64,000 nt of DNA from Blattabacterium sp. (Cryptocercus kyebangensis) (GTDB lineage: Bacteria; Bacteroidota; Bacteroidia; Flavobacteriales; Blattabacteriaceae). This document shows, in pieces, positions 56,544 to 64,000 of this stretch (its first letter is position 1; every line of letters starts with the position of its first letter). The stretch is taken from assembly GCF_003226855.1 (NCBI RefSeq), contig NZ_CP029820.1:483501-547500 (forward strand). Reading direction: 5' to 3'. The position numbers and the translations under genes were made by a program. The notes under the pieces were generated by a model that saw only the letters and a list, made by a program, of their open reading frames with translations, was not told the origin of the DNA and did no database searches.

Positions 56544-57800
56544 ATGTGCAGTATTGTTAATTTTGATATTAATGGATGTAATTATAAACTTCCAGTAGTT
56601 TATGGAACTTTTTATGAAGAAAAAGCTATTAATATATCTAAACTTAGAGAAAATACAGGATTTATTACATTTGATCCAGGATTTAAAAATACAGGAATTG
56701 TTAAAAGTTCTATCAGTTTCATAGATGGAGAAAAAGGAGTTCTATTATATAGAGGTTATCCTGTTGAACAAATTATTAATAAATGTTCATTTATAGAAAC
56801 TAGTTATCTTCTTTTAAATGGTGAACTTCCTAATACTGCACAATTAAAATCTTTTTCTGAAAGAATAAAAGAATTCAATTCAATTAATCATAAAATTTAT
56901 CAAATACTGGATAAATTTCCTGTATTCTATCATCCTATGGGAATATTATCGTCTTTAACGTGTATTCTTACTGCATTCACAGATTGTATTAATCTAAAAG
57001 AGGAAGATATGTATTTACATCTTTTAGCAAAACTTCCTGTATTAGCAGCATTAACTTATAGAAAAAAAGTAGGTCTTCCTCCATCTTATTCCGATAAGGA
57101 TTTATATTATACTTCCAATATTTTAAATATGTTTTTTTCCATACCAAAAAAATGTTATCAAACAAATCCAATTATTACAGATGCTTTAGATAAACTTTTA
57201 ATATTACATGCAGATCATGAACAGAATTGTTCCACTACTACGGTACGTTTGTTAGGTTCTGCATATGTAGGATTATTTTCATCTATATCCGCTGGAATTA
57301 GTGCTCTTTGGGGTAGGTTACATGGAGGAGCTAATCAGGCGGTTATTGAAATGTTAGAAAATATTTTGAAAAGTGGTGGAAATATAAAAAAATGGGTGGA
57401 TAAAGCAAAAGATAAAAAAGATCCGTTTCGATTGATGGGTTTCGGACATAGAATTTATAAAAATTTTGATCCTAGAGCAAAAATAGTAAAAAAAGTAGCC
57501 GAAAATATTATTTGTGAATTAGGAATTGATGATCCAATTTTAGAATTAGCAAAGGAACTTGAAGAAATCGCTATTCGAGATCCATATTTTATAGAAAAAA
57601 AACTATATCCAAATATAGATTTTTACTCAGGAATTATTTATCAAGCGATAGGAATTCCAAAAAACATGTTCACGGTTATGTTTGCTTTGGGAAGATTACC
57701 TGGATGGATGGCTCATTGGAAAGAAATGAGATTAAATCGAGAACCTATAGGGAGACCTAGACAAATTTATATAGGATATAAAAAAAGAAATATATATTAA
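56544..57800 (+). CDS. gltA: Citrate synthase
   Basis: Condenses acetyl-CoA with oxaloacetate. The 418-residue type II enzyme has GVLLYRGYPVEQI, the catalytic His in LHADHEQNCSTTTVRL, GRLHGGANQAVIEML (second His), PFRLMGFGHRIYKNFDPRA, and the Asp/Arg region NIDFYSGIIYQAIGIP. It is complete. With fumC it shows that parts of the TCA cycle remain. The next gene is tRNA-Leu in the opposite direction. Confidence 0.96.
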   Translation: MCSIVNFDINGCNYKLPVVYGTFYEEKAINISKLRENTGFITFDPGFKNTGIVKSSISFIDGEKGVLLYRGYPVEQIINKCSFIETSYLLLNGELPNTAQLKSFSERIKEFNSINHKIYQILDKFPVFYHPMGILSSLTCILTAFTDCINLKEEDMYLHLLAKLPVLAALTYRKKVGLPPSYSDKDLYYTSNILNMFFSIPKKCYQTNPIITDALDKLLILHADHEQNCSTTTVRLLGSAYVGLFSSISAGISALWGRLHGGANQAVIEMLENILKSGGNIKKWVDKAKDKKDPFRLMGFGHRIYKNFDPRAKIVKKVAENIICELGIDDPILELAKELEEIAIRDPYFIEKKLYPNIDFYSGIIYQAIGIPKNMFTVMFALGRLPGWMAHWKEMRLNREPIGRPRQIYIGYKKRNIY

Positions 57801-57820
57801 AACACATTTTGTGTATGATG

Positions 57821-57903
57821 TGCGGGCGAAGGGACTCGAACCCTTATGCCTGATGGGCATCAGATCCTAAGTCTGACGTGTCTACCAATTCCACCACGCC
57901 CAC
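57821..57903 (-). tRNA. tRNA-Leu(TAG)
   Basis: An 83-base class II tRNA folds fully: acceptor GTGGGCG paired with CGCCCGC (one G-T pair), D arm with GGTAGACAC, anticodon loop CTTAGGA (anticodon TAG), variable arm with a 5- to 6-base stem, T loop TTCGAGT, discriminator A. CCA is not encoded. It is the second leucine tRNA in the window, complementing the CAA isoacceptor at 27.6 kb. Confidence 0.94.
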
Positions 57904-57928
57904 ATTATAAAATTAATAGAAATTTTTA

Positions 57929-59470
57929 TTAAATAAATGAAGAGGATACGATTTCCTTATTTTTATTTAAAATTTGATATTCCGTGTATTTAAATGAATT
58001 TCTAGGAATAATTTTAATCCATTTTTTATATTTAAAAAACCATTTTTGTTGAATAGAAGGAAATCCTTTTTTAAGATAAGCTTCTACAAAAGAATGTATA
58101 TGTAATTGTATTCCTTTATGAAATTTATTTTTCATAATCTTTTCTAAGATAAATTCTAGATTATGAATATAAATTATAGGAGATTCTAATTCTTGATATT
58201 TTTCATTATATTTTAATTCAGGTCTTACTCTATGACGAGTGAATTGAACTAACCCAAATTCATTTGGAGGTAATATTTGGTGTGTAGCTCGATCGTTTTT
58301 CATTTTTTCTTTTATATGTTCGTACAATTTTTTTTTTTGACAAGGTTCAGACATATCTATAAAATCCACAACAATTATTCCTCCCATATCTCTTAATCTA
58401 AGTTGTCTAGCAATTTCTGTTGCAGCTAAAAGATTTACTTGCAATATATGATCCACTCTTTCTGAGTCTGTACAATTTTTTTTAATATGATTAATCATTC
58501 CACTATTAACATCTATAACATGTAAAGCTTCAGTATGTTCAATTACAAGATAAGCACCATTTCCGAGAGGAACGTTTTTCCCTAAAAAAGTTTGTATTTG
58601 TTTTTCAATTCCATATTTTTCAAATATGGGTATATTTCCCTTATAATATTTAATAATACTGGTTTTTTCTGGAGAAATAAAAGATAAATAAGAATGAATT
58701 TCTTGACAGAGAAGACTATTATTACAATAAATCGATTTAAAATCATCATTAAATGTATCTCTTAATAAACAAGAAGTTTTATTACTTTCACTTAAAACTT
58801 TAACTGGAGGTAATTTTATCAAATTACTTAATATTTTTTTCCATTTTTTTATCAAAATAAAAAGTTCTTTTTTTAAAATATTTTCTATTTTAAAACATGC
58901 GACTGTACGAATAATTATTCCAAATTCTTTTGGTTTTATTTTTTGCATGTATAAAATTAATCTATTTTTTTCCTTTACATTTTTTATTTTATGAGAAATA
59001 GAAACTTTTTCCGAAAAAGGAATTAATACCAAATTCCTTCCAGGAATACAAATTTTTGCCGTTAATTTTGGTCCTTTATTAGAAATTGGTTCTTTCGATA
59101 TTTGAACCAAAATCTTTTGTCCGGGATATAATATTTTTTCTATAGAACTTTGATCTCCTTTTTTTTTTAAAAAAAAAGTATATGAATTGGTTAAAAAAAA
59201 TTTTTTTTGATTTATGGTGATCAATTCTAACATTTTTTCTATTTGAAATCCAAGATCATCATAATGTAAAAAAGCTCCTTTTGAATAACCTATATCAATA
59301 ATAGCTGCATTTAATGCATATGAAATTTTTTTAACTATTCCTAAGTATATATCTCCTACAGATAGTTTTTTATTGTAATTTTCTTGATGAAGTTCCAACA
59401 ACTTTCCTTCTTCCAAAAGGGCTATTTTAACTTCTTGTTCTTCTGCATTTATAACTAATTCTTTAATCAT
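57929..59470 (-). CDS. rng: Ribonuclease E/G family protein
   Basis: Endoribonuclease for rRNA and mRNA processing. I place the start at 59470, where MIKELVINAEEQEVKIALLE begins; an in-frame ATG at 59482 is also open. Seen: the S1 domain VGDIYLGIVKKISYALNAAI and DIGYSKGAFLHYDDLG, the catalytic region VIEHTEALHVIDVNSGMI with the metal Asp, and MGGIIVVDFIDMSEPCQKKK. About 513 residues and no long C-terminal scaffold, so RNase G-like rather than RNase E. The typical CPxC zinc-link is replaced by ELESP. Confidence 0.92.
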   Translation of the reverse strand: MIKELVINAEEQEVKIALLEEGKLLELHQENYNKKLSVGDIYLGIVKKISYALNAAIIDIGYSKGAFLHYDDLGFQIEKMLELITINQKKFFLTNSYTFFLKKKGDQSSIEKILYPGQKILVQISKEPISNKGPKLTAKICIPGRNLVLIPFSEKVSISHKIKNVKEKNRLILYMQKIKPKEFGIIIRTVACFKIENILKKELFILIKKWKKILSNLIKLPPVKVLSESNKTSCLLRDTFNDDFKSIYCNNSLLCQEIHSYLSFISPEKTSIIKYYKGNIPIFEKYGIEKQIQTFLGKNVPLGNGAYLVIEHTEALHVIDVNSGMINHIKKNCTDSERVDHILQVNLLAATEIARQLRLRDMGGIIVVDFIDMSEPCQKKKLYEHIKEKMKNDRATHQILPPNEFGLVQFTRHRVRPELKYNEKYQELESPIIYIHNLEFILEKIMKNKFHKGIQLHIHSFVEAYLKKGFPSIQQKWFFKYKKWIKIIPRNSFKYTEYQILNKNKEIVSSSFI

Positions 59471-59533
59471 ACACAAAAACAAGGAAAAAAAATTTATAAA
59501 TTATAATAGATTTTGATAAAGATGATCAAATTT

Positions 59534-59626
59534 TTATTTTTTTTTCTTATGCCTATTTTTCCTATTTCTTTTTTTTCTTTTATGGGTTGCTATTTTTCGT
59601 CTTTTTCTTTTTTTTCCGTTTGGCAT
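59534..59626 (-). CDS. 30-residue highly basic conserved Bacteroidetes protein
   Basis: A complete ATG-to-TAA ORF between the HU gene and rng encodes MPNGKKRKRRKIATHKRKKR followed by NRKNRHKKKK. The same kind of Lys/Arg-rich peptide (MP.GKKRKRHK.ATHKRKKR.R.NRHKKK) is, from memory, conserved in this position in Flavobacteriia. Ribosomal association is likely from composition, and it might correspond to the Bacteroidetes-specific ribosomal protein named bL38; that identity is not something the sequence alone shows. It starts 7 bases after the HU stop. Confidence 0.75.
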   Translation of the reverse strand: MPNGKKRKRRKIATHKRKKRNRKNRHKKKK

Positions 59627-59633
59627 AATAATT

Positions 59634-59963
59634 TTAAATCGTTTTTGATTTATTTTTAGACATACTATTATTTTTAATAATAGAAACGTTTTTCTTTACT
59701 AATTCAGTAAATGATTTTGCAGGTTTAAATGCTGGTATATTATGCGCAGGAATTACAATAGATATATCCTTAGATATATGACGTCCTAGTTTTTTAGCTC
59801 TATATTTAATAATAAATGATCCAAATCCTCTTAAATAAACATTCTTTCCAGATGTAAGGCTTTCTTTTATTTTTTTCATAAATGTTTCTATAACCTTTTT
59901 TGTGTCAATTCTTTCAGATCCAATTTCTGATATGATTTCTGTTATTATATCTGCTTTTGTCAT
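59634..59963 (-). CDS. hup: DNA-binding protein HU/IHF family
   Basis: A 109-residue histone-like protein. It starts MTKADIITEIISEIGSERID, carries VYLRGFGSFIIKYRAKKLGRH (the beta-arm base) and VIPAHNIPAFKPAKSFTELV. The family signature GFGSF..K.RAKKLGR....I is intact. A lysine/serine tail follows the core. It shapes the nucleoid. It is divergent from mutY with 82 bases between, the expected Flavobacteriia arrangement. Confidence 0.93.
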   Translation of the reverse strand: MTKADIITEIISEIGSERIDTKKVIETFMKKIKESLTSGKNVYLRGFGSFIIKYRAKKLGRHISKDISIVIPAHNIPAFKPAKSFTELVKKNVSIIKNNSMSKNKSKTI

Positions 59964-60045
59964 TTTTAATCCTTCTAATAATATCCAAAATTCGGTTTCT
60001 TAAATATACCAATTTTTTATAAAATTGCTCTAAAATTAGATATAC

Positions 60046-61098
60046 ATGGATTTTTCCAAAAAAATAATAAATTGGTATAAAAATAATCATAGAAAACTTC
60101 CTTGGAGAGAAAATAAAAATCCATATTATATATTGGTTTCAGAGTTTATGTTGCAACAAACAAAAGTTTCACAAGCTATAAAGTATTATTCGAATTTTAT
60201 AAAAAAATTTCCTAATTTAGAAAAGCTTGCTCAAGCTGAAGAAAAAGAAGTATTAAAAGAATGGGAAGGATTAGGTTATTACAAAAGAGCTATAAATTTA
60301 CATTCTTTTGCAAAAAAATTAAGAGAAAAACCAATTGGGTTTTTTCCAAAAAAATACCAAGAACTCATTAAATATAAAGGAATAGGCCCATATACTGGAG
60401 CGGCTATAGCTTCTATATGTTTCGATGAAGTAGTTCCAGCTATAGATGGAAATTTTTATAGGGTATTTTCTAGATATCTAGGTATATATAATAATATTAT
60501 ATCAGTATTTACGAAAAAAATATTACGAACTTTCATTTTAAAAATGATGGATAAGAAAAATCCAGGTATTTTCAATCAAGCTATCATGGATTTAGGGGCT
60601 ACTTTATGTACCCCAAAAAGGGTTAAATGCCTATTATGCCCTATAAAAATTTATTGTTTTTCATTTAAAAATGGAACTGTATATGAATTACCGGTTAAAA
60701 ACATAATAAAAAAATCTATAAGAAATAGATTTTTTTATTATGTTTTCATATGTAATAATAGTAAAAAATTTTGCATTAATAAGAGATTAAATAAAGATAT
60801 ATGGAAGGGCCTTTATGAATTTCCTTTAATAGAATCAGAAAAAAATCTTCCCCTTTTCGAAATAAGAGATAAAATTTGGAAAAAATATAAAATATTTTCT
60901 GATAATATCATTTATAAAGTAAAAAATAAAATAAATAATCAAATTTTATCTATTCAATTCTTGAATTGTAAGATTATGAAACCTATTCAAATAAAAAAAA
61001 ATTTAAATAAATTTTTTTTTATTTCACATGAAAAAATTTGTGAATATCCATTTCCTAGTCCTATTACTTTGTTTTTTAAAAATGAAAAAATGATTTAG
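60046..61098 (+). CDS. mutY: A/G-specific adenine glycosylase
   Basis: Removes adenine paired with 8-oxoguanine. The 350 residues include RKLPWRENKNPYYILVSEFM, MLQQTKVSQAIKYY (catalytic Glu nearby), LGYYKRAINLHSFA, the helix-hairpin-helix YKGIGPYTGAAIASI and the catalytic Asp in VPAIDGNFYRV. The iron-sulfur loop is CTPKRVKCLLCPIKIYCF, spaced C-X6-C-X2-C-X5-C. The C-terminal NUDIX-like domain is present. Retaining oxidative-damage repair is notable, as many symbionts have lost it. Confidence 0.95.
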   Translation: MDFSKKIINWYKNNHRKLPWRENKNPYYILVSEFMLQQTKVSQAIKYYSNFIKKFPNLEKLAQAEEKEVLKEWEGLGYYKRAINLHSFAKKLREKPIGFFPKKYQELIKYKGIGPYTGAAIASICFDEVVPAIDGNFYRVFSRYLGIYNNIISVFTKKILRTFILKMMDKKNPGIFNQAIMDLGATLCTPKRVKCLLCPIKIYCFSFKNGTVYELPVKNIIKKSIRNRFFYYVFICNNSKKFCINKRLNKDIWKGLYEFPLIESEKNLPLFEIRDKIWKKYKIFSDNIIYKVKNKINNQILSIQFLNCKIMKPIQIKKNLNKFFFISHEKICEYPFPSPITLFFKNEKMI

Positions 61099-61182
61099 TT
61101 TTTTTTATCTTTGATTAAATAAAAATCCAATTTTTTGTTCATCATCATTATTTTCTTTTCTAAAACTTAAAAATTCAATATA

Positions 61183-62502
61183 TTGGGAAGGGAATCCTTG
61201 ACGAATATTTTTTTAGAAAGCACTTTATATCTTCAAATAGTTCTTTATTTTGTATTAATAATAATCTTATTATTATTTTCTGCCCTTATATCTGGATCAG
61301 AAACTGCATTTTTTTGTCTTGAGAAAAAAACTATTGATAGGGAAATAAGAAAAAATCGCTATAGAGGAGATAAAGTATTAAAAATCCTGAAAAATAGAAA
61401 AAAACTTTTAGCTACTATACTTATATCTAACAATTTTTCTAATATTGGAATAGTCATATTAAGTTCATATTTAATAACAAAATACTTTACAGATAGTTTT
61501 TTTCATAAAATCCCTATTAACTTTTTATTAGAAGTAATTCTTTTAACTTTTATTTTACTTTTATTTGGGGAAATAATTCCAAAAATATATGCTAGAAAAA
61601 ATAATTTTCGTTTTGCTATTTTGATGTCTCAAACACTAATTTACCTTAGTAAAATATTGGGTCCTATCAGTAAAATTATGATTTTAGTTTCCAGATTCAT
61701 AGAGAAAAGAATGAAAAAAAAAAAGAATAGAATATCCGTAGATCAACTTTCAAAAGCTTTAAAAATTGCATCTTCAAATCAAAAAAATGTTAAAGAATGT
61801 CAATTCTTGCAAAGAATTGTTGATTTTGGAAATACGGAAACACATCAAATTATGACTCCCAGAATAGATATGTTTGCTTTGAATAAAAAAACATTATTTT
61901 CTAATATTTTAGAATTAGTTCGTAATCAGGGATATTCTAGAATCCCCGTTTACAAAGATAGCATTGATGATATAGAAGGAGTTCTTTTTGCTAAAGATCT
62001 ACTTCCTTTTATTCATGAAAAGGAATTTGAATGGATTAAATTAATTCATACTCCTTTTTTTGTTCCAGAAAATAAAAAAATAGATGATCTTTTGAATGAT
62101 TTTAAAAAAATAAAAATACATTTAGCAATTGTAGTTGATGAATATGGTGGAACTTGTGGATTAGTTACTCTTGAAGATGTTATTGAAGAAATAGTAGGAG
62201 ATATTATTGATGAATATGATGAAGAGGTTCTCTCTTATTCCAAATTAAATCAAAATAATTATTTATTTGATGGGAAAACTTCTTTAATTGATTTTTACCG
62301 TATTATGAAAATTAAAGAAGAAGTTTTTTTTGAGAAAAAAAAAGGAGATGCAGATACTTTGGGTGGTTTTATTATGGAAATAAATAAAGAATTTCCAAAA
62401 CAAAAACAAAAAATTAATTTTTTAAATTATTCTTTCCTTATAAGGAGGATAGATAATAAAAGAATAAAGAGTATAGAAGTAATAAGAAAAAAAAATAAAT
62501 GA
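61183..62502 (+). CDS. gldE: CNNM/CorC-type protein GldE-like (DUF21, two CBS domains)
   Basis: A 439-residue membrane protein. Residues 15-170 form a DUF21 domain with three or four helices (LLFSALISGSETAFFCLEKK, LLFGEIIPKIYA). Residues near 215-335 hold a CBS pair (IMTPRIDMFAL, RIPVYKDSIDDIEGVLFAK, VVDEYGGTCGLVTLEDVIEE), and the C-terminus is the CorC/HlyC domain. In Flavobacteriia the homologue beside mutY is gldE. Gliding is not expected in an intracellular symbiont, so ion transport is the likelier role. No ATG exists in frame before the domain; TTG at 61183 or 61198 must serve as start. Confidence 0.83.
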   Translation: MGRESLTNIFLESTLYLQIVLYFVLIIILLLFSALISGSETAFFCLEKKTIDREIRKNRYRGDKVLKILKNRKKLLATILISNNFSNIGIVILSSYLITKYFTDSFFHKIPINFLLEVILLTFILLLFGEIIPKIYARKNNFRFAILMSQTLIYLSKILGPISKIMILVSRFIEKRMKKKKNRISVDQLSKALKIASSNQKNVKECQFLQRIVDFGNTETHQIMTPRIDMFALNKKTLFSNILELVRNQGYSRIPVYKDSIDDIEGVLFAKDLLPFIHEKEFEWIKLIHTPFFVPENKKIDDLLNDFKKIKIHLAIVVDEYGGTCGLVTLEDVIEEIVGDIIDEYDEEVLSYSKLNQNNYLFDGKTSLIDFYRIMKIKEEVFFEKKKGDADTLGGFIMEINKEFPKQKQKINFLNYSFLIRRIDNKRIKSIEVIRKKNK

Positions 62503-62594
62503 TTTTATTATATATATGATATTTAGAATTAAATTTATATAATAAGATCATGAACGATATAATTTTTTTTCTTTCTTAATAAAAGTTAATATAT

Positions 62595-63209
62595 ATGAAA
62601 AAGAAAAAAGTAATGATTTTTTTTTGTAGTATGATTTTTATAACAGGAGCAACATTTTTTTTATATAAAAAATTTTATTCATATCCATTAGAAAAAAAAG
62701 CTTTGAAAGAATTGATTTACGCTCAAAAATATCTTTCAGAAGGATCTATAGATAAAGCATTAAACCAAAAAAAACTTAAAATTCCTTATCTTGGATTTTA
62801 TGGAATTGTCACTAAGTATCCTTCTACTAAAGCAGGTAATATTTCTAAATTTTATGCAGGAATATGTTATTATAAATTAGGAAATTATAAGGAATCTATA
62901 AAAATGATGAATAATTTTTCTGCAAAAGATGAATTTTTATCTTCTATAAGATATGGAATGATAGGAGATTCTTTTACACAGATTAAAAATAAGAATGAAG
63001 CTTTAAAAAATTACATCAAAGCAGCTAATATAAGAGAAAACGAAATTACTACACCTCTTTATTATTATAAAGCAGCATTGTTGACTTTTTCCATGAATAA
63101 ATATAGGGATTCTAAATTTTTTTTGGAAAAAATAGAAAAAAAATATCCTCTTTTTTTGTATAAGGATAATGTAGATAAATATCTAATGTTTATTGAAAAT
63201 AAATTATAA
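62595..63209 (+). CDS. TPR-containing membrane-anchored protein
   Basis: A 204-residue protein with an N-terminal membrane anchor (VMIFFCSMIFITGATFFLYK) and an outer, periplasm-facing helical part. TPR-like helical pairs are recognisable at SKFYAGICYYKLGNYKESIK, YGMIGDSFTQIKNKNEALKN and YYYKAALLTFSMNKYRDSKF. It is the usual TPR gene preceding ribH and mutL in Flavobacteriia. Partner proteins are unknown. It starts 92 bases after gldE. Confidence 0.82.
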   Translation: MKKKKVMIFFCSMIFITGATFFLYKKFYSYPLEKKALKELIYAQKYLSEGSIDKALNQKKLKIPYLGFYGIVTKYPSTKAGNISKFYAGICYYKLGNYKESIKMMNNFSAKDEFLSSIRYGMIGDSFTQIKNKNEALKNYIKAANIRENEITTPLYYYKAALLTFSMNKYRDSKFFLEKIEKKYPLFLYKDNVDKYLMFIENKL

Positions 63210-63221
63210 TAATTCTTGATT

Positions 63222-63704
63222 ATGAAAATAGCTCCTGCATATAAAATAGATAAAAATAAAATAAAAAATGAAAAATTAAAATTTGCCATTATTGTTTCAA
63301 AATGGAATCACGATGTGACAAAAAAATTGTATAAAGGAGCTTATGAAACTTTAATTCAATCAGGTATTTTAAAAGATAAAATAAAAACATGGGAAGTTCC
63401 TGGAAGTTATGAACTTATTTATTCTTCTAAAAAAATAGCTCTTTGTTATAATTTTGATTCAATTATTGTTATTGGATCCCTTATAAAAGGAGAAACTCCT
63501 CATTTTGATTATCTTTGTCAAGCAATTTCACAAGGAATAAAAGATATAAATATTCAATATGATGTTCCGGTTATATTTTGTGTTCTTACTGATAAAAATA
63601 AAAAGCAATCTTTTGATCGATCAGGTGGAAAAAATGGTAATAAAGGAATAGAATGCGCTAAAACAGCATTATATATGGCTTCTTTTAAAAAATCTATCGA
63701 ATAA
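63222..63704 (+). CDS. ribH: 6,7-dimethyl-8-ribityllumazine synthase
   Basis: Penultimate step of riboflavin synthesis. I use the ATG at 63222 (MKIAPAYKIDK), giving 160 residues; a TTG two codons earlier would also be open. Seen: FAIIVSKWNHDVTKKLYKGA with the substrate-binding Trp-Asn, the VPGSYELIYSSKKIA block, VIGSLIKGETPHFDYLCQAI with the catalytic His, and PVIFCVLTDKNKKQSFDRSG. It is complete. mutL follows after 12 bases. Confidence 0.94.
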   Translation: MKIAPAYKIDKNKIKNEKLKFAIIVSKWNHDVTKKLYKGAYETLIQSGILKDKIKTWEVPGSYELIYSSKKIALCYNFDSIIVIGSLIKGETPHFDYLCQAISQGIKDINIQYDVPVIFCVLTDKNKKQSFDRSGGKNGNKGIECAKTALYMASFKKSIE

Positions 63705-63716
63705 AATATTTCCTTT

Positions 63717-64000
63717 ATGAAGGATATTATTCAATTTTTACCTAAAAAAGTGATCAATCAAATTGCAGCTGGTGAAGTGATACAACGTCCTTCATCTGTA
63801 TTAAAAGAACTTTTAGAAAATTCCATAGATGCAAAATCAAAAAGTATTGATATCTTTATAAGAGATTCAGGAAAAACGTTAATTCAACTAATAGATAATG
63901 GAGAAGGAATGAGTTATAATGATGCTAGGAATAGTTTTCAAAGATATGCTACTTCTAAAATAAAAACCAATGAGGATATCTTTAGGATTAATACAAAAGG
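63717..64000 (+). CDS. mutL: DNA mismatch repair protein MutL, 5' part only
   Basis: The first 94 codons of a gene running off the right edge. The GHKL ATPase N-terminus is unmistakable: [40 protein letters not shown] and [15 protein letters not shown], which form ATP motifs I and [15 protein letters not shown] follows. It begins 12 bases after ribH, in the usual Flavobacteriia order. The remainder is outside the window. Confidence 0.94.
   Translation, partial: MKDIIQFLPKKVINQIAAGEVIQRPSSVLKELLENSIDAKSKSIDIFIRDSGKTLIQLIDNGEGMSYNDARNSFQRYATSKIKTNEDIFRINTK

Overview
The window reads as chromosome from a reduced, very AT-rich Flavobacteriia genome, most like Blattabacterium, the bacteriocyte symbiont of cockroaches and Mastotermes. 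Three things point there. First, several gene orders are typical of Flavobacteriia/Bacteroidetes: rpmB-rpmG-DUF4295-ftsY, DUF4293 beside rho, HU next to mutY and gldE, and TPR protein-ribH-mutL. Second, there is a urease with fused gamma and beta subunits (ureAB-ureC), as expected for nitrogen recycling. Third, genes are densely packed, with tail-to-tail overlaps, no insertion sequences, no phage and no CRISPR, and there is fresh gene decay. The genus is an inference from content, not a database match.

Layout. 1-9.5 kb: a long minus-strand purine run (purA, purB, purL, purE, purC, purF, purM) preceded by ruvB and surE. 11.4-17.2 kb: a periplasmic C-terminal protease, gyrA and aroB. 17.2-21 kb: an overlooked 39-residue membrane peptide, a DedA protein, prs-rplY-tadA and thyA. 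21-25 kb: the threonine operon, with thrA intact, thrB riddled with lesions and thrC reduced to a C-terminal stump. 25-32 kb: urease, tRNA-Leu, dCMP deaminase, an RNA methyltransferase, rnhA (frameshifted), plsC, fbp, rnpA (frameshifted) and marC. 32.6-36.5 kb: a pyrE-pyrF fusion divergent from a class 1A pyrD, then proS. 36.6-42 kb: rpmF-accB-accC, prfA, DUF4293, rho and tRNA-fMet. 42-49.6 kb: rmuC, tRNA-Ser, RNase P RNA, yebC, rpmB-rpmG-DUF4295-ftsY, htpG, an exonuclease and pssA. 49.6-57.8 kb: ybeY-mnmG, a DivIC/FtsB protein, fumC, tatD, fabD, a GHMP kinase and gltA. 57.8-64 kb: tRNA-Leu, rng, a 30-residue basic protein, HU, mutY, gldE, a TPR protein, ribH and partial mutL.

How it fits together. 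The retained functions are core information processing, nucleotide synthesis (purines; UMP; dCMP deaminase feeding ThyA), lipid and fatty-acid synthesis, part of the TCA cycle, gluconeogenesis, shikimate and urea breakdown. Homoserine can still be made by ThrA, but the two steps to threonine are gone, so threonine probably has to come from the host or its diet.

The most interesting observations are these. (i) Both rnpA and rnhA carry a single disruption exactly at a poly(A) tract, while the rest of each gene is preserved; this suggests rescue by transcriptional slippage. (ii) UMP synthase has the animal domain order and eukaryote-like OMP decarboxylase motifs, and sits beside a class 1A dihydroorotate dehydrogenase. 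(iii) An 18-bp perfect inverted repeat lies between pyrEF and marC. (iv) Several conserved small proteins are too short for ordinary gene calling. No new multi-gene defence or mobile system was seen.
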